From positions 1-37,083 of the forward strand of contig MPML01000048.1 in assembly GCA_002238445.1 (NCBI GenBank): a DNA stretch of 37,083 nucleotides, given 5' to 3'. A program made the position numbers and the translations under genes. Below are positions 1 through 9,205 of the stretch, in pieces. Source of the stretch: Caldilineaceae bacterium bin5. GTDB lineage: Bacteria; Chloroflexota; Anaerolineae; Caldilineales; Caldilineaceae. Under the pieces are notes generated by a model that was not told the origin of the DNA, ran no database searches, and saw nothing but the letters and a program-made list of their open reading frames with translations. Numbering within the stretch: position 1 is the first letter of the stretch; the number at the start of each line of letters is the position of its first letter.

Positions 1-321
1 ACCTGCGGCTACCAGTATGCCGATGATGTTGCGCAGACATTCATAGCGATGGCCCGCCTGCCCTACGAAGGCGCATCAGTCTTCAACATCCGCGGCAGCG
101 TTGCCCATATGTCGGAGGTCGTAGACGCCATTGTTGCCGCCGAGCCTCGCGCAGCCGGCCGCATTACCTATGAGGATGCTCCCCTTCCCTTCGCAGAGGC
201 CCAAAACGAACAGCCCTTGCAGAACCTGTTAAGCGAGGTCCCATACACACCCCTCAAGGAAGGCGTCGCCCGCACAGTTGACCATTTCAGGCAGGCGCTC
301 GCCGCCGGCAAGATCGAATAG
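1..321 (+). CDS. NAD-dependent epimerase/dehydratase family protein, C-terminal part (5' end outside window)
   Basis: The reading frame is open from the first base, so this is the C-terminal ~106 residues of a gene that begins before the window. It starts TCGYQYADDVAQTFI, which resembles the stretch of short-chain NAD-dependent sugar epimerases/dehydratases (PF01370 type) where a YADDVA- or H-x-DDVA-like motif precedes the substrate-binding C-terminal helices. The end, with an HFRQ-type helix (DHFRQALAAGK), also fits that family. The Rossmann domain and catalytic YxxxK lie outside the window. An internal ATG at 49 is only a Met in the middle of the domain. The neighbour 100 bp downstream is an FAH-family enzyme, so a role in sugar or sugar-acid catabolism is likely, but the substrate cannot be read. 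Confidence 0.7.
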   Translation, partial: TCGYQYADDVAQTFIAMARLPYEGASVFNIRGSVAHMSEVVDAIVAAEPRAAGRITYEDAPLPFAEAQNEQPLQNLLSEVPYTPLKEGVARTVDHFRQALAAGKIE

Positions 322-421
322 TCGTTTCTCCCATCCGTACCGCGCATCCCGCGCTTTCCAGACCGGGGCGCATCCACCCTAACTTAACCCATTCCAGCGA
401 ATTCGCCGAGGAGCAGAACAG

Positions 422-1228
422 ATGAGATGGTTGCGGTTTGAGCATAACGGAAATACAGTCTACGGCGTCGCCAGCGGCGACACCATCGAAGTCACCGACG
501 CCAGCTGGTGCGACATACTGGCCGGCAACACCGGAACGGTGACCGACTCGGTCGCCAGGAGCAGCGTCAAGCTCCTCTGTCCCATGGACCGGCCCGGCAA
601 GATCGTCGCTATCGGTCTGAACTATCTGGACCACTGCCGTGAAACGAATACCCCGCCCCCGAAAGATCCCGTCATCTTCACAAAGTTCACGACCAGCATC
701 GTCGGCCCCGGCGACGAGATCGTCTGGAGCCCGAAACTGACCGCAGAAGTGGACTACGAGGCCGAGCTGGCCGTGGTAATCGGCAAGACCGCCCGCCATG
801 TCAGCCGCGCTGACGCGCTCGAATACGTGGCCGGCTACACCTGCTCCAACGACGTCAGCGCCCGTGACCTGCAGTTGGGCGACCCCCAGTGGATCCGCGG
901 CAAAAGCCTCGACACATTCTGCCCCATCGGCCCTGCCTTTGTGACCGCCGACGAGGTGCCCGATCCCCAGGATCTCGGCATCCGCTGCCTCCTTAACGGC
1001 GAAGTCATGCAGGAGAGCAATACACGCGAGATGATCTTCGGCGTAGCCGAACTGATCGAATTCAGCTCCAATGCATTCACCCTGGAGCCGGGAGACGTGA
1101 TCCTCTCCGGCACACCGCACGGCGTCGGCATGGGCCGCGACCCACAGGTGTGGATGAAAGACGGTGATAACGTCGTCATCGAAATCGAAAAGCTGGGCCG
1201 CCTCGAGAACAGCTGCCGCATGGTGTGA
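422..1228 (+). CDS. Fumarylacetoacetate hydrolase (FAH) family protein
   Basis: 268 aa cytosolic enzyme of the FAH superfamily, whose members hydrolyse, decarboxylate or hydrate 2-oxo acids using one Mg2+ or Mn2+. The family core is clear: GLNYLDH at about 65-71 (the GxNYxxH motif), the metal ligands E113 and E115 in DYEAEL, a third acidic ligand D144 in NDVSARDLQ, and the substrate-loop motif SGTPHGVG near 225. Length is normal for the single-domain FAHD1/2-hydroxyhepta-2,4-diene-1,7-dioate isomerase type. The ATG at 422 follows GAGGAG at 408-413, an 8-nt spacing. Placed after a sugar epimerase and before a sugar importer, it could hydrolyse a 2,4-dioxo sugar acid such as 2,4-diketo-3-deoxy-L-fuconate; that substrate is inference. 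Confidence 0.88.
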   Translation: MRWLRFEHNGNTVYGVASGDTIEVTDASWCDILAGNTGTVTDSVARSSVKLLCPMDRPGKIVAIGLNYLDHCRETNTPPPKDPVIFTKFTTSIVGPGDEIVWSPKLTAEVDYEAELAVVIGKTARHVSRADALEYVAGYTCSNDVSARDLQLGDPQWIRGKSLDTFCPIGPAFVTADEVPDPQDLGIRCLLNGEVMQESNTREMIFGVAELIEFSSNAFTLEPGDVILSGTPHGVGMGRDPQVWMKDGDNVVIEIEKLGRLENSCRMV

Positions 1229-1258
1229 TCCCTGCCATTGCTTTCCTCGATCCGTTCC

Positions 1259-1288
1259 AAAAAGCCCTGGCCCGAGCCGGGGCTTTTT
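1259..1288 (+). terminator. Rho-independent terminator after the FAH gene
   Basis: A 13-bp stem (AAAAAGCCCTGGC at 1259-1271 with GCCGGGGCTTTTT at 1276-1288, one G-T wobble) encloses the tetraloop CCGA. The right arm ends in five Ts and the left arm starts with five As, so it could act on either strand. It lies 30 bp after the FAH stop and separates that gene from the importer operon. Confidence 0.88.
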
Positions 1289-1468
1289 CATGTGCGCGTG
1301 TTGCGCAGGAGCTGAAGCCGCCCATGAACTTTCAGGACCGACCCTGCCGCGGAAAAAGGCCTGATCCCTTCCGCAGAGATACATCCACCTCCGCTGACTA
1401 TACTTTTCCCAGACTTTAACCCACGATTAGCCGAATCTTGCTTTGGCCTTAACAATCCCCTGCGACAC

Positions 1469-1497
1469 TTATCCACAGTGCCAAAACATGGTATAGT
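1469..1497 (+). promoter_or_regulatory. Weak candidate promoter of the first sugar importer operon
   Basis: An extended -10 (TGG followed by TATAGT at 1492-1497) lies about 75 bp upstream of the binding-protein start. The hexamer 17 bp upstream, TTATCC at 1469-1474, is a poor -35 (3 of 6), so recognition would rely on the extended -10 or on an activator. The rest of the 1289-1572 interval shows no clear operator. Confidence 0.3.
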
Positions 1498-1572
1498 AGC
1501 CCCACCAACAGAGTGTGATTTCTGATCCGTGGTAGCACTCTATACCCCACTTAGTTGAATAAGGAGATTTCC

Positions 1573-3012
1573 ATGAATCGTCAACGTCTCGTATTGCTGG
1601 CGCTCGTGGCCGCGCTAGCGCTTATCGTCTCTGCCTGCGGAGCGCCCGCAGCCCCCGTCCAGGTCGATACCGGCGCCGCTGAAGAGGAAGCCGCGCCGGC
1701 CGCCGCCGATGAAATCATGACAGTCAACCTCGTGGCCCGCTGCAAGGCCAGCCCGCCCTATGAAAACGGCCGCTGCGACAACCTGACCGCAGCCGTAGAC
1801 GCCGCCAACGCCGTGCTGGAAGCCAGCGACGACAACCGCCGCATCGCCTTGGAAACCATCCAGGACGATACCGGCTGGGGCGACTACAAGACCGAGTTTG
1901 AACTGGCTTCGGACGCCGGCGAAGCCCCCGACATCATCGTCTCCGGCCACGAGCATATCGGCGACTGGGCCACGGCCGGTTACCTGGTCGACATCTCCGA
2001 ACAGGTCAACAGCGGCGAATTCGCCGAATTCGAAGATGTAATCGACTCCCTCTGGGAATCGACCATGCTTGAAGGCAAGATCTGGGGCATCCCCCAGGAC
2101 GCCGAAGCCCGCCCCCTCTACTTCAGCAAGTTGCTTCTGAGTGAGTTGGGCTGGAGCGCGGAAGAGATCGAAGCCCTGCCCGGCCGCATCGAAAGCTGCG
2201 ACTATACCTGGCAGGATATGTTTGACACCGCGCAGCAGGCGGTCGAGGCCGGGGTCGTCAACGAAGGCGAGGGCTGGTGGCATCGTCCCTCCAACGGGCC
2301 CGACTTCCTCTACTACTACTTTGCCGCCGGCGGCGAAATCGAGAGCGATTTGGACGCCCTCGTCTTCGACACCGCTGCCGCTCAGACCGTCTATGAGCTG
2401 CTCCACAACGCCGTCCACGAGCGCAAAATCATAACCGCCAACAAGCTGGACGGCGACTGGGACTACCACAGAGAGTACACCGCCAGCTTCACCAACGTGA
2501 TGTTCGTCTTTGAGGGCACCTGGCGCTGGGCAAGCTGGCACACCAACTATCTCCAGGATGTGGGCGGCGAAGAGTACCTCTTCGAAAATGTCGGCTTCGC
2601 ACCGATTCCCTGCATGGAAGGCGGCATCGGGCGCCCCATCACCCTGACCCATCCCCTGGTATACATGATCAGCACCCAGAGCGAGCACCCGGACCTGGCC
2701 CTGCTCCTGCTAGCCAAGACGACGGTCAAGGAGTTGAACACGCCCTACGCGGTGGAAAGCGGCCACCTGGGAATCCTCGAGTCGCAGGCTGATCACGAAG
2801 CCTACACAAGTGCTGAGTTCCTGAGTGCCACGCTGTCCCTGTTGGAGCATACGACCTTCCTGCCCAACAGTCCCTATTGGAGCGCCTGGTCGGAGGCCTA
2901 CTACCTCGGCATTCAGGCAGTCGAGTCCGGCGATCTCTCACCCGAAGAGGCGATTGAGGTCGTGATCGATCAACTCCAGAACGAACTGGGCGACAACGTG
3001 ATTATTGAGTAA
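1573..3012 (+). CDS. Sugar ABC transporter substrate-binding lipoprotein (family 1)
   Basis: 479 aa extracellular solute-binding protein of the MalE/UgpB class (SBP_bac_1). The N-terminus MNRQRLVLLALVAALALIV is a Sec signal peptide ending in the lipobox VSAC, followed by an Ala/Glu-rich linker, so the mature protein is lipid-anchored and presents its ligand to the membrane permeases. The start chosen is ATG 1573 because AAGGAG at 1561-1566 lies 6 nt upstream; an in-frame TTG at 1555 overlaps that ribosome-binding site and is unlikely. The protein is Asp/Glu rich (for example DDTGWGDYKTEFELASDAGEAPD), usual for this family. It heads an operon with two permeases, an ATPase and a propeller lipoprotein. 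The ligand is probably an oligosaccharide, but cannot be specified from sequence. Confidence 0.9.
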   Translation: MNRQRLVLLALVAALALIVSACGAPAAPVQVDTGAAEEEAAPAAADEIMTVNLVARCKASPPYENGRCDNLTAAVDAANAVLEASDDNRRIALETIQDDTGWGDYKTEFELASDAGEAPDIIVSGHEHIGDWATAGYLVDISEQVNSGEFAEFEDVIDSLWESTMLEGKIWGIPQDAEARPLYFSKLLLSELGWSAEEIEALPGRIESCDYTWQDMFDTAQQAVEAGVVNEGEGWWHRPSNGPDFLYYYFAAGGEIESDLDALVFDTAAAQTVYELLHNAVHERKIITANKLDGDWDYHREYTASFTNVMFVFEGTWRWASWHTNYLQDVGGEEYLFENVGFAPIPCMEGGIGRPITLTHPLVYMISTQSEHPDLALLLLAKTTVKELNTPYAVESGHLGILESQADHEAYTSAEFLSATLSLLEHTTFLPNSPYWSAWSEAYYLGIQAVESGDLSPEEAIEVVIDQLQNELGDNVIIE

Positions 3013-3040
3013 GTGAAGTAAGACCAGCGTAATGCAACAA

Positions 3041-3071
3041 GGAGAGTAGGGCGCCCCCGCCCCTACTCTCC
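3041..3071 (+). promoter_or_regulatory. Intercistronic stem-loop after the binding-protein gene (no U tract)
   Basis: A perfect 11-bp inverted repeat, GGAGAGTAGGG (3041-3051) with CCCTACTCTCC (3061-3071), encloses a 9-nt C-rich loop. It lies between the binding-protein stop and the first permease and has no downstream T run, so it is more likely an mRNA-stabilising or partial-attenuation hairpin, as in the malE-malF gap of enteric bacteria, than a full terminator. Confidence 0.7.
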
Positions 3072-3098
3072 GCTTCTACCCCCTTCGCAAACCGGCCC

Positions 3099-4526
3099 AT
3101 GGTGACGAATCAGACAGAAACAGCAATTCAGGTCCCCCGCGCCGGCCGCGGCCGCTGGCTGCTACTGGCCGCCGGTCTGCTGCTGCTGGGCTGTATCGTT
3201 CTGCCCTGGCTGCGCTTCGTCATTATCGCCGATCAGCGCGTTGCCCTCTCGCTGACCGGTCAGCAAGCCGCAACGATAGGCGCCATAGAAACGACCGACG
3301 GCGGCCTCCTCTACCGCAGCTCGTTCTGGCTCTTCTTTGCCCCCTTGGCCGGCGCCGTCGGGTTGGCGCTGGGGGCGATCAACCTCTTGCCGGGCCGTTC
3401 CGCGCCCTGGCACGGACTCTTCGCCGTCCTCATCAGCGTAACCGCGTCCGTTGCCGTCTGGGGCGCATTCGCCGCCTCGCAAGAAATCGCGCAGAAGCAG
3501 AAAGTGGCTGTGGAGGCCCAGTTGGGTCTGTCCGTTGCCTTCATGGCGCTGCTGTTGCTGCTCGTCGGCGGCCTCATCCTGCTGCGGGAAGCCAGCGGCC
3601 AGAAACCCGCCTTCCGCGCCGCGCTCGACGCCCTGAACTTCATGGCGCCGGGCTCGTTGCTGGTCATCGTCTTCTTCTTTCTGCCTGCCATCATCCTCTT
3701 CATCCTCAGCCTGACCGATCTCTCCAGCGCCAACTTCAGCGAGCCTTGGACCTATGTCGGCTTCGACAACTACAAGCGCATGTTCAGCGACCGTTTCTTC
3801 CCCAAGATCCTGCGCAATACATTCCAATATGTCATTCTGACCCTGCTGTTCTTTAACGTTGGCCTGGCGCTCCTGCTCGCCCTCCTGACAGCCCATGTCA
3901 GCCGGCGGGTTGGCTTCTTTTTCCGCCTGCTGTGGCTCCTGCCCCGCATCACACCGTCCGTCGTCTACATCGTGATGTGGCAGCGCATCGCCCAGCAGCC
4001 CCCCTACGGCATTCTCAATCAGATTCTCGGATTGTTCGGCGTCGAAAATCAGCCCTACTGGATCCCGGAATCGCCGTGGGTATTCGTCGTGCTCGTCAAT
4101 GGCTTCGTCGGCGCTTCGTTTGGCATGATCATCTTTACCTCCGCCATCGAAGCGATCCCTGCCGACCTGATCATCGCCGCCAAAGTGGACGGCGCCGGCA
4201 ACCTGGCGCTCATACGTGATATTACCCTGCCTCTGCTGCGCTGGCCCCTGCTGTTTGTCGTCACCTACCAGACACTCTCGCTGCTCGTCTCGTTCGAATA
4301 TATCCTGCTGCTCACCAACGGCGGGCCGGGCCTGTTCACGACCGAAGTGTGGGCGCTGACCGCCTACAAGCGCGCCTTGCAGACCTATTTCGGCTCGAAC
4401 CAGTGGGCCTATGGCGCGGCCTGGGGCTTTGTGCTCGTTCTCATCGGCGCCATCCTCTCTGTAACCTATCTGCGGGTCTTCCGCTTCAACGATCTGGTCC
4501 AGGAGCCGAAAATCGATGTGTTGTAA
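3099..4526 (+). CDS. Sugar ABC transporter permease, MalF-like, with extra N-terminal membrane domain
   Basis: 475 aa inner-membrane subunit. The C-terminal ~290 residues form a normal binding-protein-dependent permease with six hydrophobic segments and an EAA-type loop (DLIIAAKVDGAGNLALIRDI then LPLL) that docks on the ATPase. The first ~175 residues are additional and contain about four hydrophobic segments (near 19-42, 70-92, 105-127 and 143-162), so the protein is much longer than the usual ~300 aa and resembles E. coli MalF in carrying extra N-terminal helices, although the extension itself looks different. ATG 3099 is used; GTG 3102 directly follows and could also serve. There is no strong Shine-Dalgarno, which fits its position just behind the intercistronic hairpin. 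Confidence 0.88.
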   Translation: MVTNQTETAIQVPRAGRGRWLLLAAGLLLLGCIVLPWLRFVIIADQRVALSLTGQQAATIGAIETTDGGLLYRSSFWLFFAPLAGAVGLALGAINLLPGRSAPWHGLFAVLISVTASVAVWGAFAASQEIAQKQKVAVEAQLGLSVAFMALLLLLVGGLILLREASGQKPAFRAALDALNFMAPGSLLVIVFFFLPAIILFILSLTDLSSANFSEPWTYVGFDNYKRMFSDRFFPKILRNTFQYVILTLLFFNVGLALLLALLTAHVSRRVGFFFRLLWLLPRITPSVVYIVMWQRIAQQPPYGILNQILGLFGVENQPYWIPESPWVFVVLVNGFVGASFGMIIFTSAIEAIPADLIIAAKVDGAGNLALIRDITLPLLRWPLLFVVTYQTLSLLVSFEYILLLTNGGPGLFTTEVWALTAYKRALQTYFGSNQWAYGAAWGFVLVLIGAILSVTYLRVFRFNDLVQEPKIDVL

Positions 4527-4610
4527 GATGTGGACGGCGTCTGCGCCAACGCTTTCTGAAAGAACTTTCTGTACGGAACGAATCTGCGCAGGGGAACGGA
4601 GGGCCGAGAA

Positions 4611-5539
4611 TTGCATGACGGATTAGGGCCCGTAAAGGGCGCGGGGACGCTCTCCACTGTCCAGATGACGCTGCAATCCAGGCGCATCTCGCCCGGACAA
4701 GCGCTCCCCTACCTGCTGCTCACAATTACTATCCTGCCGATTCTGGCCGGCTATGCCTGGGTCCTGGTCGCCACCTTCTCTCAACGCACCAACGGCCTTC
4801 TCCCTATGGATGCTCAGGGAAATCTCGGCGGCCTGACGTTCCAAAACTGGACGTTCCTGTCCGAGCCGGACGTGTGGAAGGCCACGCTCAACTCTTTTGG
4901 CATTGGCATGAGCATGGTCGTCGGCGTCGGCTCTATTTCCGCCCTTGCAGCCTACGCGCTTTCCCGCATGAACTTCCCCGGCCGCAAAGGTTTCCTGGGC
5001 ATGACCATGGTCCTCCATGCCTTTCGCCCTGAAATGCTCCTGATCGCTATCTTTCAGGTGCTGTTGTTCATCGGCGGCATCCCTCTTATCGGCAATCTGT
5101 TCGGCTTCAATACCGTCGGCGGCGTCGCCCTTGTGATGGTGACACTGGACCTCCCGTTGGGTATCTGGCTGATGAAAGGCTTTTTCGACAACCTGTCCTG
5201 GGATATGGAGCGGGCTGCTCTCATCGACGGCGCCAGCCGCTTTCGCGTATGGTGGGAGATTCTGTTGCCGCAGATTCGCCCTGGCCTGGCTGCTCTTTCC
5301 ATCTTCATGTTCATTCAAGGTTGGAACGCCTATCTTATCCCCTTTACCTTCACAATCGGCTCGAAAGTCGCCACTCTGCCGGTCTACATCAACAGCTTCT
5401 CCGGTGATACCAGTCTTGTCAGCTGGAACAGAGTAGCGGCCATCGGTCTTTTCCAGCTGATTCCTGTTCTGATCTTTTTTATCTTCACCCAAGAGGCTCT
5501 GCTGAATATCTACGGCGGCGGCAGCAAAGGGGGAAACTA

Positions 5540-5540
<1 letters not shown>
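4611..5540 (+). CDS. Sugar ABC transporter permease, MalG-like
   Basis: 309 aa partner permease with about six membrane segments and the EAA loop MERAALIDGASRFRVWWEI followed by LLPQIRPG, the signature of the MalG/UgpE half. The TTG start at 4611 is chosen because GGAGG at 4598-4602 lies 8 nt upstream; an in-frame ATG at 4665 (MTLQSRRIS) lacks a ribosome-binding site but would remove only 18 uncertain residues. The stop codon TAG (5538-5540) shares its last base with the GTG start of the ATPase, indicating translational coupling. Confidence 0.88.
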
Positions 5541-6621
<1,081 letters not shown>

Positions 6622-6631
<10 letters not shown>

Positions 6632-7890
6632 TTGTCTTCAAGCAACGACGCGTAAACCCCTATGCAATTGCCGCCAGTGCGCTCTTTGTCGCGTTCCTCC
6701 TCGCGGCCTGCTTCTCGAAGAATTCGCCTGCATCCGACAACCGCGATACCGCCAATGAAAGTTCCGAAGACGGCTCCGCCGCGCAGCAAGAGCCGCTCAT
6801 CGAAACCGTCCTGACTGGGCTGGACAATCCCCGCGGCGTCGTCGTCCTGCCGGACGGCTCGCTGATGGTGGCAGAAGCCGGCAGCGGCCAGAATACCGTC
6901 GATCCCCAGGAGTGGACCGGCAAACTCACCCACTTCCACGACGCCAACCAGGACGGCGATTTCAGCGATGAAGGCGAACGCACCCTCTGGTTTCGCCACC
7001 TGCCCACCTACAACGCGCTCAGCGTTTACCATACATGGCGCGATGAGGTAAGCGGGCCAGGCGATCTGCTGCGCCACACTGACGGCCACCTCTATCTCAG
7101 CGTCGACGGCGGCCATGATCGCATCGGCCTCTACGAGATCAGCCCCTACAAACGCATGGGGCGCAATCTCTCCGCGCTGAGCAACATGACCGGCATCGCC
7201 TTCTCGCGCGATCATTCCCTGATCTACCTGGCCGAGAGTACCGCCAATGCGCTTTCCTCTGTCGACATTGCCGATGGCACGCGCCTCAACGTCACGCATT
7301 TCGGCGCGCTTGCCAGCGGCCAGCAGTCCGTGCCCACCGGCTTGGCCGTGGACCAGCACAGCGGCGATCTGCTGGTAGCCCTCTTCTCCGGCGCCCTGGT
7401 AGTCGAAGGTGAGACCGTCCCCTTCATTCCCGGCGACAGCGCGATCGTGCGCGTAGACCCCGAAACCGGCGCGATTGAAGACGCAGTTCTCGGCCTGACA
7501 ACCGCGATCGATGTAGCCGTTGATGGCGATGGCAACATCTATGTCGTCGAGATGTGCAGCGGACCCGCCGACCCGATTGAACCCACCCACGATCTCTTCG
7601 ACCCGGACCAGGCCGCCCTCCACGGCGGCTATCGGCGTTACAGCGGACGTGTCAGTGTCTTTGCACCATCCGGCCAGTCTGACGCCGGTCCTCTCCAGGC
7701 CGGCGTCGATTCAACCATTCTGGCCGACGGACTGGACATGCCCACCAATATCACCCTCGCCCCCGACGGCTCACTCTACGTCTCGACCGGCCAGGGCACG
7801 CCCGATCGCCCCATCCCCGGCCCCGACGGGCCAACGCGCATCGTCGGCGAGGTCGTTCGCATCACCTTGCCGGACGCCAATTCGCGCTGA
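6622..7890 (+). CDS. Beta-propeller lipoprotein, ScyD/ScyE- or NHL-like
   Basis: 422 aa, probably exported and lipid-anchored: a hydrophobic N-terminus (AASALFVAFLL) ends in the lipobox LAAC at about residues 27-30. The body shows repeated propeller strands such as ETVLTGLDNPRGVVVLPDGSLMVAEAGSG, TAIDVAVDGDGNIYVVE and PTNITLAPDGSLYVSTG, typical of six-bladed NHL, SMP-30 or soluble quinoprotein dehydrogenase-like proteins; the first of these resembles ScyD/ScyE proteins. The GTG start at 6622 overlaps the end of the ATPase gene by 10 bp, so it belongs to the importer operon. A role in binding or oxidising the imported sugar in the cell envelope is possible but not shown. A gap of only 11 bp separates it from the convergent dehydratase gene. 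Confidence 0.68.
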
Positions 7891-7901
7891 TAGGGCATTC
7901 C

Positions 7902-9065
7902 CTACGCCACCGGATGCGCGCTCAACACCTCTTCCACAATATCGACGCCCCAGCCCGGGCCGGAAGGAGTGGTCATCTGCCCCTCGATGATCTCAGGTAC
8001 GTCTGTCACCATCTCATCCTTCCAGGGCACATCGTCGATATCGATCTCCATAATTTTCACATTAGGCAGCACCGCGCACAGGCTCGCGCTGATGAACGAG
8101 GACAAGTGGCTGTAGTAGTTGTGCGGCGCAATGTTCATCTGGAATGTCTGCGCCAGCTCTCCCACTCGCTTCGACGGCGCAAAGCCGTTCCAGGGCACGT
8201 CCACCATCATATAATCTGACGACCGTGCCTGCAGATAAGGCAGGAACTGTCGCTCGTAGTAGAGCGTCTCTCCCGTGCAGATGCGGGTGCTCGTCTTGCG
8301 CCGCACTTCCGCCAGCGCCTCCGGTTCGTAGAGGTCGATCTCCAGCCACATCAAATGAAGCGATTCCAGCGCGCGGGCAATCTCAAGACAGCTTTCCGGC
8401 TTGAAGTTGAAGTTCAGATCCAGCAACAGGTCAAACTGCGGCCCGACCGCGTCACGGAATGTGCCTACCAGTGTAACGATATGATCTATCAGTTCGTTTG
8501 ACGCCACCTGGTCGGTAGCCCCTTCCGGATTCCTCCCCGGAAAGTAGACGAAGCCAGGATCGCCCGGAAAGAGGATGTTTGTCTTCAGCGCGGTAAAGCC
8601 CTTCGAGACCACCTCCCGTCCCAGCGCAGCAACATCCTCCATCGATCGCAGCGGCGGCGTGCCCATCAGCTCATGCACGCGAATCCGGCTCGTCCCGCAA
8701 TGTGACCAGTAAACGCGCACACTATCCCTCGTCGGCCCGCCGAAGAGTTCGACCACCGAACAGCCCCGCGCCCGCGCCGCGATATCCACCAGCGCCAGCT
8801 CGATGCCGGCAATAGCCTTTGCGCCGATCCCGCCCGGGCTCGACTGAAACGCCCGATACATATCCCACCAGCGTTGCTCGAAGGCCCTCGGATCGAGGCC
8901 CATCACCACCGGCGTCAGATCCCGGATCGCGCCCGTCACCCCGTTCACGGCCTGGTCGCTGCACTCCCCCCAGCCCGTGACACCTTCGTCCGTCTCCACC
9001 TTCACCAGGATCCAATTGCGCCAGCCGGCGTCAACGATAAATGGCGTAACTGCTGTGATCTGCAT
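7902..9065 (-). CDS. Mandelate racemase/muconate lactonizing enzyme family protein, probably sugar-acid dehydratase
   Basis: 387 aa member of the enolase superfamily, which abstracts the alpha proton of carboxylates with Mg2+. Family residues in order are K161 in ALKTN, D216 in LLLDLNFN, E242 in WLEID, E266 in CTGETL, D289 in VDVPWNG and H315 in IAPHNYY. This pattern (D, E, E plus a late His) fits the mandelate-racemase subgroup containing galactonate, rhamnonate and gluconate dehydratases. The usual KxK is KxN here (K161-T-N163), so one base is altered. ATG 9065 is preceded by a strong GAGGAGGAA; an upstream in-frame GTG at 9092 overlaps that site and is rejected. The divergent AraC regulator is its likely controller. 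Confidence 0.85.
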   Translation of the reverse strand: MQITAVTPFIVDAGWRNWILVKVETDEGVTGWGECSDQAVNGVTGAIRDLTPVVMGLDPRAFEQRWWDMYRAFQSSPGGIGAKAIAGIELALVDIAARARGCSVVELFGGPTRDSVRVYWSHCGTSRIRVHELMGTPPLRSMEDVAALGREVVSKGFTALKTNILFPGDPGFVYFPGRNPEGATDQVASNELIDHIVTLVGTFRDAVGPQFDLLLDLNFNFKPESCLEIARALESLHLMWLEIDLYEPEALAEVRRKTSTRICTGETLYYERQFLPYLQARSSDYMMVDVPWNGFAPSKRVGELAQTFQMNIAPHNYYSHLSSFISASLCAVLPNVKIMEIDIDDVPWKDEMVTDVPEIIEGQMTTPSGPGWGVDIVEEVLSAHPVA

Positions 9066-9205
9066 CGAACATTCCTCCTCTGAATTGCGCACGACCGATT
9101 ACAGTCCATGCGCTCGGTGATAAATCTCTTTGCAACGATCAACCAGATAGCAGAAACAGCAAGAATGGGATAGTTTGCCAAATGTCATTCTGCTATACTG
9201 GCCGC
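9066..9205. promoter_or_regulatory. Divergent control region between dehydratase and AraC regulator
   Basis: This 140-bp interval is shared by two divergent start codons. On the plus strand TATACT at 9194-9199, preceded by TG at 9191-9192 (extended -10), ends 6 nt before the ATG at 9206, so transcription would start at or next to the ATG and give a leaderless message. TTGCCA at 9175-9180 is too close (13 bp) to be a standard -35. No convincing minus-strand promoter is visible. Confidence 0.4.

Noticed and set aside
1469..1477. Perfect DnaA-box match TTATCCACA
   Set aside because: Single site; one 9-mer match is not unexpected in 37 kb on two strands, and there is no dnaA/dnaN gene, AT-rich stretch or second box nearby. 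It overlaps the weak promoter instead.
3162..4616. Long minus-strand frame opposite the MalF-like permease
   Set aside because: Shadow of a GC-rich coding gene: composition is Gln/Glu/Gly-rich without domain motifs, and the plus-strand permease is certain.
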